Source: Paludisphaera borealis (GTDB lineage Bacteria; Planctomycetota; Planctomycetia; Isosphaerales; Isosphaeraceae). Taken from it: a stretch of 64,000 nt of DNA. Positions within the stretch are counted from its first letter, which is position 1, and each line of letters opens with the position of its first letter. A program made the translations under genes and the position numbers. This document shows positions 8,259 through 17,900 of this stretch, one piece after another. The notes under the pieces were generated by a model, which worked only from the letters and a program-made list of their open reading frames with translations, was not told the origin of the DNA and made no database searches. The stretch spans positions 744,001-808,000 of the forward strand of contig NZ_CP019082.1 in assembly GCF_001956985.1 (NCBI RefSeq). Reading direction: 5' to 3'.

Positions 8259-9335
8259 ATGACGATGCCGATCCAGTCCTTGATCGCCTCGGGCGGCAAG
8301 GTGTGGCTTGATTCCATCGACCCGGACGAGGTGGCCCGCAATCGCGTTTGGGGGATCACGGGGGCCACGTCCAACCCGATCATCGTCACCGATCTGGTCG
8401 AGACGGGGCGGCTCGACAAGGATCTTGAACGGTTTTTCCGCGAAGGGCTCGACGACTACGAAACGGCCTGGCGAACGACCGACGTGCTCGTCAGCCAGGC
8501 CCAGGAAGCGTTCCTGCACGTCTGGGAAGCGACGCGCGGCGACGACGGCTACGTCAGCTTTGAACTCGACCCGCTCCTGGAAGATTCCGAGCCGCGCGTT
8601 TCGGCGGGAGGTCGGCCGCCAGATCGCCTTGATGCGGAACAGCGGACGCAGCACTACATCGACCTCGGCAAGCGCTGGAGCGAAGGCCGTCGCAATCGCA
8701 TGATCAAGGTTCCCGCCACGCCGAGCGGCCTGGCGGCGCTGGAGGAGCTGGCGGCGGCCGGCGTGACGGTCAATGTCACCTTGACCTTCACGCCCCGACA
8801 GTACGTCGCGGCCCGAGACGCCCTCTGGCGGGGCGCGCGGCGGCGGCGGTCGCTGGACGCGTTCAAGTCGGTCTACAGCATCTTCGTCAGCCGGGTCGAC
8901 GTGTATACGGATAAGCACGTGCCTGACCTGTCGCCGCCGGCGCAGGGCCAGGTGGGCATCGCCAATGCCAAGCGGATCTGGCGCATGAACCAGGAGTTCT
9001 GGGCCGACAAGGGACTGCCGCTGAAGCAGGAGATCGTCTTCGCCAGCACAGGCGTGAAGAAGCCCGACGATCCGCCCTGGAAGTACGTCGAGGCGTTCGC
9101 GGGCTCGGACATCGAAACGAATCCGCCGGCCACGAACGCCAAGGTTCAAGCCAGCGGCCGCACGTTCCCCCGCGCGGTGGATCGGCCGCTCCCCGACGAC
9201 GTGTCGGCGGAGATCGACGCCAAGGTCGACATGGTCCGCCTTGAGGCCGTCCTGATGGCCGAGGGCCTCAAGAAGTTCGCCGACCCTCAGGAAGCGCTGC
9301 TGGACCTAATCGCCCGGAAGCGTCGGGAATCCTAG
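8259..9335 (+). CDS. tal: transaldolase family protein
   Basis: This 358-residue protein has the transaldolase beta-barrel signatures. The first is [11 protein letters not shown], followed by [12 protein letters not shown] near residues 15-43. The Schiff-base lysine region is [19 protein letters not shown] (K150), followed by [17 protein letters not shown]. The later [21 protein letters not shown] segment also fits. Transaldolase moves a three-carbon dihydroxyacetone unit between sugar phosphates in the pentose phosphate pathway. The length is that of the longer, subfamily-type enzymes rather than the compact 220-residue form. The start at 8259 is chosen by homology, since the open frame upstream is Arg-rich and unlike the family; the Shine-Dalgarno (AGCAGG) is weak. 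No pathway partner is adjacent. Confidence 0.87.
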   Translation: MTMPIQSLIASGGKVWLDSIDPDEVARNRVWGITGATSNPIIVTDLVETGRLDKDLERFFREGLDDYETAWRTTDVLVSQAQEAFLHVWEATRGDDGYVSFELDPLLEDSEPRVSAGGRPPDRLDAEQRTQHYIDLGKRWSEGRRNRMIKVPATPSGLAALEELAAAGVTVNVTLTFTPRQYVAARDALWRGARRRRSLDAFKSVYSIFVSRVDVYTDKHVPDLSPPAQGQVGIANAKRIWRMNQEFWADKGLPLKQEIVFASTGVKKPDDPPWKYVEAFAGSDIETNPPATNAKVQASGRTFPRAVDRPLPDDVSAEIDAKVDMVRLEAVLMAEGLKKFADPQEALLDLIARKRRES

Positions 9336-9404
9336 TCGATTTCGATCAACGAGAAGAGACCGTCGGCGCTTGCGGCGCCGGCCCATTTGATGGAGATCCC
9401 AGCC

Positions 9405-9662
9405 ATGAGAGAAACCCATCTGAGTCTGCCGGAACTCGCCTTGATCGCGGGCACGCGTGGAATGGCTGGCGCCGGCCTTGGCCTGCTGCTGGCGGACCGC
9501 ATGTCCGACGGCCCGCGCAAGGCCGTCGGTTGGACGCTCCTGCTCGTGGGCGTCCTGACGACCGTCCCGCTGGCGATCCAGGTCCTCGGCGCGAGCCGAT
9601 CCTCCGACTCCGCGGATTGGTCGGATTACCGACCCGATCTCTCGCACACGTATACCGGATAA
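9405..9662 (+). CDS. small two-helix membrane protein
   Basis: This 85-residue protein begins MRETHLSLPELALIAGTRGM. It has two hydrophobic helices: AGAGLGLLLADRM, and WTLLLVGVLTTVPLAIQVLG at about residues 42-62. Between them lies a short basic loop (SDGPRKAVG), and a polar, acidic tail follows. GGAG sits nine bases before the ATG. Small proteins of this kind, with the same LSLPELALI.GTR opening, are found in several phyla without known function. It lies 20 bases upstream of the alpha/beta hydrolase gene on the same strand, so the two are probably co-transcribed. Confidence 0.75.
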   Translation: MRETHLSLPELALIAGTRGMAGAGLGLLLADRMSDGPRKAVGWTLLLVGVLTTVPLAIQVLGASRSSDSADWSDYRPDLSHTYTG

Positions 9663-9682
9663 TCGATTCGGAGAATATCACA

Positions 9683-10381
9683 ATGGGCAAGACATCGGCA
9701 TTCGAGGACGTTGTGAAGCCGGTCCGGATCACGACGGGACCGGTTACGCTTGACGGCGATCTGGCCGTCCCAGAGGGCGCGCGGGGGATCGTCGTGTTCG
9801 CCCACGGCAGTGGCAGCGGCCGGCGCAGCCCGCGCAACCGATTCGTGGCCGAGACCCTGCACGAGGGGGGGCTGGCGACTCTCCTGTTCGACTTGCTCAC
9901 CGAAGATGAAGAGCGTCAGGAGCGGTTCACACGCCACCTGCGGTTCGACATCGGCCTGCTGGCCGGGCGGCTCCTCGACGCCACCGATTGGCTGGCAGGT
10001 CAGCCAGTCGCGGGCGGTCTGAAGGTCGGCTATTTCGGGGCCAGCACGGGCGGAGGCGCTGCACTGGCGGCGGCGGCCGAGCGGCCCGAAGCCGTCGCCG
10101 CCGTCGTCTCTCGCGGCGGCCGACCCGATCTGGCCGGCGAAGACGCGTTAGCCCGCGTCCGCGCTCCCACGCTCTTGATCGTCGGCGGCGACGACACGAC
10201 GGTCATCGCCTTGAACCGCCAGGCGATGGCCCGGATGTCGGCGGCGGTTTCGCTGGAGATCATCCCGGGGGCTTCGCACCTGTTCGAGGAGCGAGGCGCG
10301 CTGGAGGAAGTCGCCCGGCTGGCGCGCGATTGGTTCGAACGCTACCTGGCACCGGCCGAGACCGGATCGAGCGGGAGATAA
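9683..10381 (+). CDS. alpha/beta hydrolase, dienelactone hydrolase-like
   Basis: This 232-residue cytosolic protein has the alpha/beta hydrolase fold. The oxyanion region is VVFAHGSGSGRRSPRNRFVA (residues 38-56), the nucleophile elbow is GYFGASTGGG with S121, the acid is in IVGGDD (D170/D171), and the histidine is in IPGASHLF (H199). The same organisation occurs in small DLH-like hydrolases that are often fused to, or next to, phosphoribosyltransferases. Substrate is unknown. The ATG at 9683 follows GGAGA. It is the second gene of a two-gene unit with the small membrane protein before it. Confidence 0.87.
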   Translation: MGKTSAFEDVVKPVRITTGPVTLDGDLAVPEGARGIVVFAHGSGSGRRSPRNRFVAETLHEGGLATLLFDLLTEDEERQERFTRHLRFDIGLLAGRLLDATDWLAGQPVAGGLKVGYFGASTGGGAALAAAAERPEAVAAVVSRGGRPDLAGEDALARVRAPTLLIVGGDDTTVIALNRQAMARMSAAVSLEIIPGASHLFEERGALEEVARLARDWFERYLAPAETGSSGR

Positions 10382-10471
10382 TCAAACTCACTCGCAAAGC
10401 GAGGGAAACCACGCAACGAGACCGTCTTGACGACTCGTGATGCGCTCGGCAACCGGCAAGGGCTGGCTTTG

Positions 10472-10777
10472 TTAGCGCTTGGCCTTGGATCCGGTTGACT
10501 TGTCCTGACCGAGCGGCTCCCAACGAAGGTGAAGGAGCGCATGGCCGGTGGCAGGATCGATCTTGTCGAGATCGGAGACATCAGTCAGCGTCACGAGGAC
10601 CGAATCGCCCCCCTTGACGTAACTCGGCTCCTGACCCGCGCGAGAGCGGGAGAGCGCGAAGAGGACGGTGTCTCCGACGGAGAGCGAACCACCGGGAGCC
10701 AGCGGGACGACTGCCTCGCAACTCCGGCCACGTTCGACCTCGGAGATCCTTTGTTCGTCAGCGGGATAGGTATTCAT
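10472..10777 (-). CDS. small ASCH/PUA-like domain protein
   Basis: This 101-residue protein is basic at the C-terminus and has no signal peptide. The segment GDTVLFALSRSRAGQEPSYV, followed by GGDSVLVTLTDVSDLDKI and HALLHLRWEPL, looks like the short beta-barrel of ASCH/PUA-like proteins, which bind RNA. This is pattern-level similarity only. The ATG at 10777 gives a family-like length; a longer in-frame start at 10819 adds a Pro/Gly-rich leader with no support. The Shine-Dalgarno is weak. It is convergent with the alpha/beta hydrolase gene. Confidence 0.55.
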   Translation of the reverse strand: MNTYPADEQRISEVERGRSCEAVVPLAPGGSLSVGDTVLFALSRSRAGQEPSYVKGGDSVLVTLTDVSDLDKIDPATGHALLHLRWEPLGQDKSTGSKAKR

Positions 10778-10966
10778 CCAGGGGGGCTCACCATGTTGAG
10801 CAGGTTCCGGTCCGGGCAAAGTCGACCGACCCGCCGGTTGGGAGTTCCCGCAGGCGAAGGGCCATGTCGGCGGTAACGCCGACGCAGCCTCCCGGGACGG
10901 TAGCTTATGAGTAGGACGGAGGGCCTGCCGAGGCGAGCCCTCCGGATCCCATCGATGGGCGGATGA

Positions 10967-11287
10967 TCAATACCGGCCGCCGCCGCCGCCGTAACCACCG
11001 CTACGGCCGCCACCACCACCGCCGCCACCCGAACGGGGCTCGCGGGGCTTGGCTTCGTTGACAGTGAGGTTCCGGCCGTCGTGGTCACGACCGTCAAGCC
11101 CTTGGATGGCCGCCTGCGCTTCGGCGTCCGAGCTCATTTCCACGAAGGCGAAACCCTTCGAGCGATTGGTGTCCCGATCAACAATGATCTGGGCGCTCTG
11201 CACCGTCCCGAACGGCGTGAACAACGCCTCCAGGTCGGATTCGTTGACATTGTAGGTGAGGTTACCGACGTACAGCTTCTTGGCCAA
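10967..11287 (-). CDS. RRM RNA-binding protein with glycine-rich tail
   Basis: This 106-residue protein holds a single RNA-recognition motif. RNP2 is KLYVGNLTYNV at the start, and RNP1 is KGFAFVEMSS near residue 45. A tail of Gly, Arg, Ser and Tyr (GGGGGGGGRSGGYGGGGGRY) follows. This is the layout of bacterial and cyanobacterial Rbp-type proteins, which bind single-stranded RNA and often respond to cold or other stress. The start is taken as TTG at 11287, because GGAG lies seven bases upstream and the product then begins AKKLYVGN as in homologues. The mRNA seems to have a leader of about 160 bases with a strong hairpin. Confidence 0.87.
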   Translation of the reverse strand: MAKKLYVGNLTYNVNESDLEALFTPFGTVQSAQIIVDRDTNRSKGFAFVEMSSDAEAQAAIQGLDGRDHDGRNLTVNEAKPREPRSGGGGGGGGRSGGYGGGGGRY

Positions 11288-11395
11288 GATCGAACTCCGC
11301 GGCGAAAGAGCGACCCGCTTGGTGCTTTCCGGGTCGAGAAGAAAGGTGGACTCAGGGCGAGCCCGTCGAGTAAGAGAGACGAAGGAGAGGAAACA

Positions 11396-11454
11396 GTCGG
11401 GTCGAAAAACCCGACGGTGCCTAACGATCGTCTGACCCACCGAATCGAAGTATA
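11396..11454 (-). promoter_or_regulatory. candidate promoter and leader hairpin of the RRM gene
   Basis: On the minus strand a TATACT -10-like hexamer lies at 11454-11449, with no good -35. It is followed by a 7-bp hairpin (GTCGGGT, loop TTTTCG, ACCCGAC; 11415-11396) about 110 bases before the TTG start. A long structured leader fits genes of this class that are controlled after transcription, but no control is shown by the sequence itself. Confidence 0.4.
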
Positions 11455-11545
11455 GCAAGACTTGAAGAGCAATGATAGGGGTAATCCAGGGAATTATCTT
11501 TTCCTTTTCTGGTGGGCCGAGGAGCGCCGAGCTTCGTCGTCCGGT

Positions 11546-12622
11546 TCACCTCGCGGGCTCGCCTCGGGCGGCGTCTTGCAGCCGCCGGTTGCGGCGGACC
11601 TGGGCGTCGAGTTCCTCAAGTCCGAGCGACCGGATCATCTCGCCGATGGTCGTCTTGGGGTCGTTCGACCAGAACATGCCGAGGTCTTCCCGGGGCTCGT
11701 AATGGCCCCCCGCCCGCTCGCCGAACTTGTCGGTCAGCGCCTTGCCGTTTTCGAGCGGCTCCGACCACCCGAGCACGGCGTAGCTGAGGTCGAGCTGGTG
11801 GATCAGGATCTCGCCTGGTTTCTCGACCTGGGCGGCGACGAGGCCGGTCGGCTCGAAGACCGTGGCGTCTTCGCGAGGAGTGCTCGACACGACGAAATAG
11901 CGGTGTCGGGCGGCTCGCGACGCCGGCTGGGCCGTCGACGGCGAGGCGGTGGGCCAGGCGACGATCTCGGCGCCCTTCTCGGCCAGGGCCGCCCAGCCGT
12001 CCTCGAATTGAACATCCCAGCAGATCTGGATTCCCAACTTGCCGAAATCGCAGTCGAAGACCGGGTACGTCTTGCCCGGCGTGACGCCGGCCTCGAGCGC
12101 ATCGGTGCCGAGCACGGCCACCGGACGGACCTTGCGATAGATCCCCGCCACCTCGCCCCGGCGATCGAAGAGCACGGCGGCGTTGGAGTAGATCGTCCCC
12201 TTCGGCCCGCTCTCGGCGAGGTCCATCGGGGCGACGATGTAGGTCGCGTGCTTCCGGGCCAGGGTGGAGAAGGTCTCCCGGACCGGTCCGTCGAGCGGAA
12301 TCGCCCGCTCGGCGGCGGACCCATGGGGGGATGTCACGATCGTCTCGGGCAGGATCGCCAGGTCGAGCCCGCGACCGGGGTGTTTCTCGGACGCCTGGCG
12401 GGCCATCTCGTCGATCACCCCGCCCAGCGCCTTCAGCCGCGCGTCGAGGCCGGGGTACGCGCCGTGCCGGCTGAGGACGACGGTGGCGACGACCACCTTC
12501 CGCGGCGGCCGATCGGCCTTCGACTCGCCGCTCGACCCCGCGGCCGGTTCGAGTCCGACCATCAGCATCGCCGAGCCGGCGAGGCCGAGCGTCACGACGC
12601 ACGTCCGAATCGACCGCTTCAT
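11546..12622 (-). CDS. secreted carbon-nitrogen hydrolase (nitrilase superfamily)
   Basis: This 358-residue protein has an N-terminal signal peptide (TCVVTLGLAGSAMLMVGLEP). The nitrilase-fold Glu-Lys-Cys triad is complete: E93 in LAILPETIV, K164 in IYRKVRPV and C201 in GIQICWDVQFEDG. Enzymes of this superfamily cleave non-peptide C-N bonds in amides, nitriles or carbamoyl compounds; export from the cytoplasm is less usual. The C-terminal quarter (residues about 290-358) is family-typical but not catalytic. The gene ends 258 bases downstream of the RRM gene's start and begins 20 bases after the double-ACT gene, so it is likely transcribed with the latter. Confidence 0.88.
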   Translation of the reverse strand: MKRSIRTCVVTLGLAGSAMLMVGLEPAAGSSGESKADRPPRKVVVATVVLSRHGAYPGLDARLKALGGVIDEMARQASEKHPGRGLDLAILPETIVTSPHGSAAERAIPLDGPVRETFSTLARKHATYIVAPMDLAESGPKGTIYSNAAVLFDRRGEVAGIYRKVRPVAVLGTDALEAGVTPGKTYPVFDCDFGKLGIQICWDVQFEDGWAALAEKGAEIVAWPTASPSTAQPASRAARHRYFVVSSTPREDATVFEPTGLVAAQVEKPGEILIHQLDLSYAVLGWSEPLENGKALTDKFGERAGGHYEPREDLGMFWSNDPKTTIGEMIRSLGLEELDAQVRRNRRLQDAARGEPAR

Positions 12623-12642
12623 TTCGGGTCCTCCCGCCGGAG

Positions 12643-13176
12643 TCAGGTTTCCATTGCGATGACGTCGATCTCCAGGTTCAACCGCCAGCCGATCTCTTCG
12701 AGTCCCGTCTCCCAGCCCCGGACGGACTCGTCCGGAGGGACGAGCACCCGGGCCGACATGGCGAACACGGGGACGCCGCTGGTGGACGCGGGGGCCGATT
12801 CCGAGTCCATCTCCTCGATGCTGATGCCGTGCTGGGCGAGATGGCGGGCGACCTCGTGGATGATCCCCTCGTGGTCGGCGCCGTGGACCTCGATGACGTA
12901 GGGCAGCCAGCCGACGTGCGACTCGGCGTGGGTTCGGTCGGCGGGGGTGGTCCCCACCTTGTAACCCTGGGTCTTCAGCTCGTCGAAGGCCCCTTCCAGG
13001 TCGGCGAATCGCTCCTCCGGCATCGAGACGAGCATCAAGACGGCGAACTCGCCGCCGAGCCGCGCCATGCGGCTGGTCTCGACGTTCCCGCCTCGATCGA
13101 GCAGCAGCCCGGTCACATTCTCAACGATCCCGATCCGGTCGGGGCCGGTCAGGGTCAGGACGAATTTCTTCGGCAT
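12643..13176 (-). CDS. tandem ACT-domain protein, GcvR-like
   Basis: This 177-residue protein contains two ACT domains. The first begins KFVLTLTGPDRIGIVENVTG and reads RGGNVETSRMARLGGEFAVL; the second begins YVIEVHGADHEGIIHEVARHL and reads HGISIEEMDSE. Tandem ACT proteins of this length resemble GcvR, the glycine-cleavage repressor accessory protein, which senses amino acids and has no DNA-binding domain. Nothing nearby belongs to glycine metabolism, so the regulatory target is unknown. The start at 13176 is a normal ATG. The nitrilase gene follows after 20 bases. Confidence 0.85.
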   Translation of the reverse strand: MPKKFVLTLTGPDRIGIVENVTGLLLDRGGNVETSRMARLGGEFAVLMLVSMPEERFADLEGAFDELKTQGYKVGTTPADRTHAESHVGWLPYVIEVHGADHEGIIHEVARHLAQHGISIEEMDSESAPASTSGVPVFAMSARVLVPPDESVRGWETGLEEIGWRLNLEIDVIAMET

Positions 13177-13368
13177 GGCAGGCCGCCTCGGGAAACAAGG
13201 TGCGGAAGGTTGCGCCCGCTCATCTTATCCGCCCGGCCGGCTTCGAATCCACGAGCAACCCGACCGGTTCGGGGTGAAGCGTCGAAGATCGCCCCGCGTG
13301 TCCGCGCCGTTCTGCGGCGCGTCGCGCGGGGCGATTCGTTTTCAAGGCCGTGGGCGTCTTGGCGAGCT

Positions 13369-14304
13369 TCACTTATCGCGGTTCGTTCGCGCCCGCCGCC
13401 CCGTGTAATAGCCCTCGCTCGGGTCGCGTTGGCCGCTCGCATAGCTCTCCGACCAGACCTTCTTCTTGTCGAGGGTCACGTCGTAGGGGGCCGCTGTGAT
13501 CCGGGCGGTCGCGTAGTGCCACGTCGCCTTTTCGGGCGACGGCCCTCTCGCCTCGATCAGGAGCATGGCCTCCGGGTTCGTGCCGGTGGCGAACACGAAG
13601 ATCGCCCCGTCCACCAGATCGTTCTTCTCGTCGGCGTAGCGGGCGATCGGATGCGGCATGAGCCGGAGGACGACGGTTTCATTGCTGTCGTGTTGCTCCG
13701 TGCAAGCGAACCGATCCGCGATGGACCTGAGCTGGCGGAGGCGACCGAGCGGCTTCTTGTCGGGCGTCGGCCCGCCGGGCAGTTCCTGGAACGTGGCGGC
13801 GGCCTTTCTGGGGGCCCAGTGAAGATCGCCGTTCAGGAGCTTCGCGAACTTGGCGGCGTTGTCGGGATCGGCCCCGACGCCCGCCTCGAACTCCAGAGGG
13901 TCCGTCGTGAGCGAGATGAACTCGAACGCCCACGACGAGACGGGCGCGCCGCTCTCCGTTACGGGATAGAGTTCGAGCGCGACGACCGCGAGCGGCCTCC
14001 CGGTCTCGCCGAAAGCCCACAGCGAGGCGTCGCTGGCTCGGCGGGCCGGGTCGCTGAACCGGAGCAAGGGTTCCCCTCGCAGCTTGATCGGCTGTTTTTC
14101 GGCGCCCACGCCGCGATAGGCCGACAAGGATTCGGCGATCTGTTTCATCTCGTTGGACCGGTCGTTCCGCTCTTTGTCCGCGGCGGAACGATCGTCCTGG
14201 GCGAAGAGGTTCCGGTCGGCGACCGTGCACGACAGGGCGGCGAACAGCAGGGCGACGACCCATCGGGGGGGCGTCGTGGTCCGGAGGGAGTCGTGATGGT
14301 TCAT
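13369..14304 (-). CDS. secreted protein of the six-member 'RLRQM/DPE' family (copy 1)
   Basis: This 311-residue protein with an N-terminal signal (WVVALLFAALSCTVADRNLFA) belongs to a family repeated six times in this window. Shared blocks visible here are GEPLLRFSDPARRASDASLW, the GRPLAVVALELY strand, FEFISLTTDPL, the LRQLRSIADRF helix, RLMPHPIARY, DGAIFVFATGTNPEAMLLIE and KKVWSESY. The order and spacing are conserved among copies, suggesting a single globular extracytoplasmic domain. I know no named domain that fits, and no catalytic residues stand out. It is divergent from the blaI gene, with a BlaI-like operator in the shared 236-base gap, so it may be co-regulated. AAGGAA precedes the ATG at 14304. 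Confidence 0.8.
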   Translation of the reverse strand: MNHHDSLRTTTPPRWVVALLFAALSCTVADRNLFAQDDRSAADKERNDRSNEMKQIAESLSAYRGVGAEKQPIKLRGEPLLRFSDPARRASDASLWAFGETGRPLAVVALELYPVTESGAPVSSWAFEFISLTTDPLEFEAGVGADPDNAAKFAKLLNGDLHWAPRKAAATFQELPGGPTPDKKPLGRLRQLRSIADRFACTEQHDSNETVVLRLMPHPIARYADEKNDLVDGAIFVFATGTNPEAMLLIEARGPSPEKATWHYATARITAAPYDVTLDKKKVWSESYASGQRDPSEGYYTGRRARTNRDK

Positions 14305-14466
14305 GGGAGAGTTCCTTTCCGTCATTGACACGCCGCTCAAGACGGCCGCGCCGCCAGTTCGAGCTTCGGTCCACACTTTGAAGATCCCGGCGTCGTCGAC
14401 GACTCCGGTCGGCCCAAGGCCTGAAATCGATGCGTCGATGATTTTATCGAAGCGGTCGAATTCGAG

Positions 14467-14501
14467 TTGACACCGGAGCCCTGTCGGCGATATTTGTAGT
14501 C
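14467..14501 (+). promoter_or_regulatory. blaI promoter with BlaI-type operator over the -10
   Basis: TTGACA (14467-14472) is a perfect -35. After 16 bases comes GATATT (14489-14494) as -10. The 16-bp element GGCGATATTTGTAGTC (14486-14501) overlaps it; its right half GTAGTC fits the BlaI/MecI half-site and its left half is degenerate. The same layout recurs at 38119-38085 and 39248-39283. It lies 40 bases before the blaI start, which suggests autorepression. Confidence 0.6.
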
Positions 14502-14540
14502 GGACGACGGGAATCGTAACTCTCCGGGGGAAATCCGGCA

Positions 14541-14987
14541 ATGTCTCATGAAGCCCCCGAGCCGCTGACGGCGGCCGAGTGGAAGGTAATGAAGATCGTC
14601 TGGCGGCGAAAGAGCTGCGCCGCGAGGGACGTATACGAAGAGGCCGGGGTAGAGCACGGCTGGGCGCCGAGCACGACGAAGACGCTGTTGCGTCGGTTGA
14701 TCGACAAGGGGCATTTGACGGCGACGGCGGTCGGCACGAGCTATCTGTACCGCCCGTCTCGGCCGGCCTGGAAGTCGCTCGCCGGGGCGGCCGACAGCCT
14801 GCTGGACAAGACCCTCGAAGGGCTCGACGGCAAGCTGCTGGCCTACATGGTGCAGCGGAGTCGTTTGACGTCCGACGACCTGGCGCAGCTTCGGTCGTTG
14901 CTCGAACAGCATCCCGCCGGGGGCGACGCCGCGTCGAAGGTGGAATCGGCGGCGACATCGGAGACCGGTCCCGAGGAGGCGCCATGA
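14541..14987 (+). CDS. blaI: BlaI/MecI-family transcriptional repressor
   Basis: This 148-residue protein has the BlaI winged helix: LTAAEWKVMKIVWRRKSCAA, RDVYEE, then the recognition region APSTTKTLLRRLIDKGHLTA and the wing TAVGTSYLYRP. The dimerisation segment follows (LLDKTLEGLDGKLLAYMVQR, SSDDLAQLRSLLEQ-like), then an acidic tail. BlaI repressors bind TACA/TGTA-type dyads and are inactivated by proteolysis triggered by an M56 membrane sensor. Here the M56 gene follows with a four-base ATGA overlap, so the pair is translationally coupled. A TTGACA promoter with a dyad over its -10 lies just upstream. Beta-lactam sensing is unlikely, since the partner carries propellers in place of a penicillin-binding domain. 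Confidence 0.93.
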   Translation: MSHEAPEPLTAAEWKVMKIVWRRKSCAARDVYEEAGVEHGWAPSTTKTLLRRLIDKGHLTATAVGTSYLYRPSRPAWKSLAGAADSLLDKTLEGLDGKLLAYMVQRSRLTSDDLAQLRSLLEQHPAGGDAASKVESAATSETGPEEAP

Positions 14988-17900
14988 TTTCGATCGAGAT
15001 CCTGAACGCCTGGGGCGAGGCCTGGACCGGGGCGATGGGCCGGGCGCTCCTCGATTCCTCGGGGCTGCTGGTGGTCGTGCTGGTGGTCTGGCTCCCCTTG
15101 CGTCGGCGGATCTCGGCGCAGCTCGCTCATGGGATGTTCTGCCTGGTTCTGCTCCGTCTGGCGGTGCCGCAAGCGTTGCCCTGGCCGTCCTGGCTGCCGG
15201 CGCCTTCGGTCCGTCGCGTGGTCGAACGGACCGCGGCCTGGGCGTGGCAGCCGGGCGACAAGGTCGTCGAGCCGCCCGTGGCCACGGCGCTGATCCCGCC
15301 GCCGGTCGAGCCGACGGACTTCGAGTTGCCGACGACGGGCGACCTGGTCGCGAGCCCCACCGAAGCGCCGCCGACCGCCGTGGCGGGGGCGGTTCGAGAC
15401 GCTTCGCCGCCGGTCCGAGCGTCGTCGTCGACCCTCTCGCCGCGCGCCTGGCTGATGATCGCCTGGGGAGCGATTTCGCTGGTGCTGCTCGGTCGTTTCG
15501 GCAGGTCGGCGCTGGCGACCCGGGCTCTGATTCGGGATGCGCTGCCGGTCGATCCTGAGTGGATGCCGGTGGACGTCGGGGCGCTCGAAGCGGCGGTGGG
15601 CGTTCGCAGGCCGGTGCAGTGGGCGGTCAGTCCCCGTCTCCGCACGCCGGCCGTCGGCGGTTTGTTCCGGCCGACGGTCGTGCTCCCGCCGGATCTTGAG
15701 GACGGCCTGACCCAGCAACAGTTACGTTGGGTCTTGCTCCACGAACTCGCGCATGTTCGACGCGGCGACCTTTGGGTGGTGATGGCCCAGCGCCTCGTGC
15801 AATCGGTTTTCTTCTTTCATCCGGCCGTTCACGTGGCCAACTGGGTGATCGACCAGCTTCGCGAGTACGCGTGCGACGACGAGGCCCTGGCGGCGAGCCA
15901 GGCGCCGCGCCGCGACTGCGGCGAAGGGTTTCTGACGGTCGCCGGCCGATCGGTCGAGTCCGAGCCGGCATCCGCGTCGGTGCTCGGGCTGTTCGAGTCG
16001 CGGATGGTGATCCGTCGCCGGCTGGTGCGGATTCTCGATCCGGATCGCGAGGTCCATGCGCGGCTGTCGATCCGGTCTTCGATCGCTCTGTTCGCGGCCG
16101 CCGCGGTGGTCGTCGCCTTCGGGCGAACTCCGGAAGCCTCGGCGCGGCCGAGAGATCGGCTCGACCTGGCGTCGAACCGGCCGGGCGCGACGATCGAGCC
16201 CGAGCCCGCGGCGTACCGCCCCGGCGAGATCTGGCACCGCGAGGCTGCTCCGGCCGCCGCGAGGTCGTCGGTGCTGGCGATGGCGTACTCGGCCGACGGC
16301 TCCTTGCTGGCCACGGCGGGCGAAGGATCTCTGATCGTGCTTCGCGACGTCCGCTCGGGCCAGGTCGTCAGCCGGCTCAGCGGTCACGCCGACGCGGTCT
16401 CGTGCCTCGCGTTTTCAGCCGACGGCAAGACGCTCGCCTCGGGCGGTTACGATGCGACCGTCCGCCTCTGGGACGTCGCCGGCGGTCGCTCGCTCGCCGT
16501 TCTGAAGGGGCACGCCAACTGGATCTTCGGCCTGGCGTTCGCGCCCGACGGGGAGACGGTCGCCTCGGCGGGGCATGACAAGTCGATTCGGCTCTGGAGC
16601 GTGCCTGACGGCCGCGAACGCGCGGTGCTTCTGGGTTCCACCGGATCGGTTCGCGCCCTCGCCTTTTCCGCCGACGGCCGGACGATCGCCTCGGGGGGCG
16701 CCGACCGAATCGTGACGCTCTGGGACGTGGCCGAGGAGACCCCTCGCGGTCGCCTGGAAGGTCATCGCGGGACGATTCGCGCCCTCGCCTTCGCGCCGGG
16801 CGGTTCCGGGTCGGGCTTGAGGCTCGCCTCGGCCGGTGAGGACGGCGAGGTTCGCTTCTGGGAGGCCGAGGCGGGGCGAGTGGGACCGATCGCGACGCTG
16901 GCGGGTCATCCCGACATGGTCGTCTGCCTCGCGTTCTCGCCCGGCGGCTCGATGCTGGCGACCGGGGGGCTCGACGCGACCGTCAAACTCTGGAATCCGA
17001 CCGACGGCCGCGAGCGGGCCACGCTGCGGGGCCACCACGACGGCGTTTCGGCTCTGGCGTTCGCCCCCGGAGCCCGGCAGTTGGCAACCGCCGGATTCGA
17101 CGGCGTCGTTCGGCTCTGGGAGCCGTCGCCGCCGGCTTTCTCGCCGGCCGCCTGCTGGAACGTCGCCGGTCCGACTCGCGGTCTCGGCTTCTCCGCCGAC
17201 GGCCGCGCGCTGTCCACCCTGGGTTCCGGCGGGATCGAACATTGGGACGTCGTCACCGGCCTGGCGCGAGCTTCGTCGACCGTCTCCAAGGCGGTGCTCG
17301 ATCACCCGAACGGTCCGTTCGCCGTCTCACTCAGCGGTCGACTCGGCGCTTTCGGCGCGCTCGACGGCACGATCCGGCTCGTCGAGATCGATTCCGGCCG
17401 GTCGACGACCGAACTCAAGGGGCACAAGGGCGCGGTCGTGGCGGTTTCCTTCGCCGGCGACGAGCGCGGGCTCGCCTCGGTGGGAAGCGACGGCCGGGTG
17501 CTGCTCTGGGATTGCAAGGCCGGGCGCGGGCTACGCGAACTCGACCGGGTCGAGGGGGTGGTCTCGTCGCTCGACTTCTCGCCCGACGGCGTCCGACTCG
17601 CCGCCGGCACCGATCGCGGCGTGATCGTCTGGGGGGCCGAGGGCCGCATGACTCTCCCGCCCGACGTCGCGACGACGCGCGCCTCGGCGCTCGCTTTCGC
17701 GCCCGACGGCAAGACGCTCGCCATCGCCGGAACCGACGGCGAACTGCGCCTGATCGATTTCCCGATCGACGGCCGTCGATCTTACAAGAACGGCGTCTGC
17801 GAAACCCTGGCGTTCTCTCCCGACGGCCGGACGCTCGCATCGGCCCTGAACAACGGTGAGATCGCCTTGCGGGACGTTCGCTCCGGCCGAGAAATCGGCG

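Noticed and set aside
10391-10403. CTCGC-AAA-GCGAG as terminator after the alpha/beta hydrolase
   Set aside because: The stem is only 5 bp and no U-run follows.
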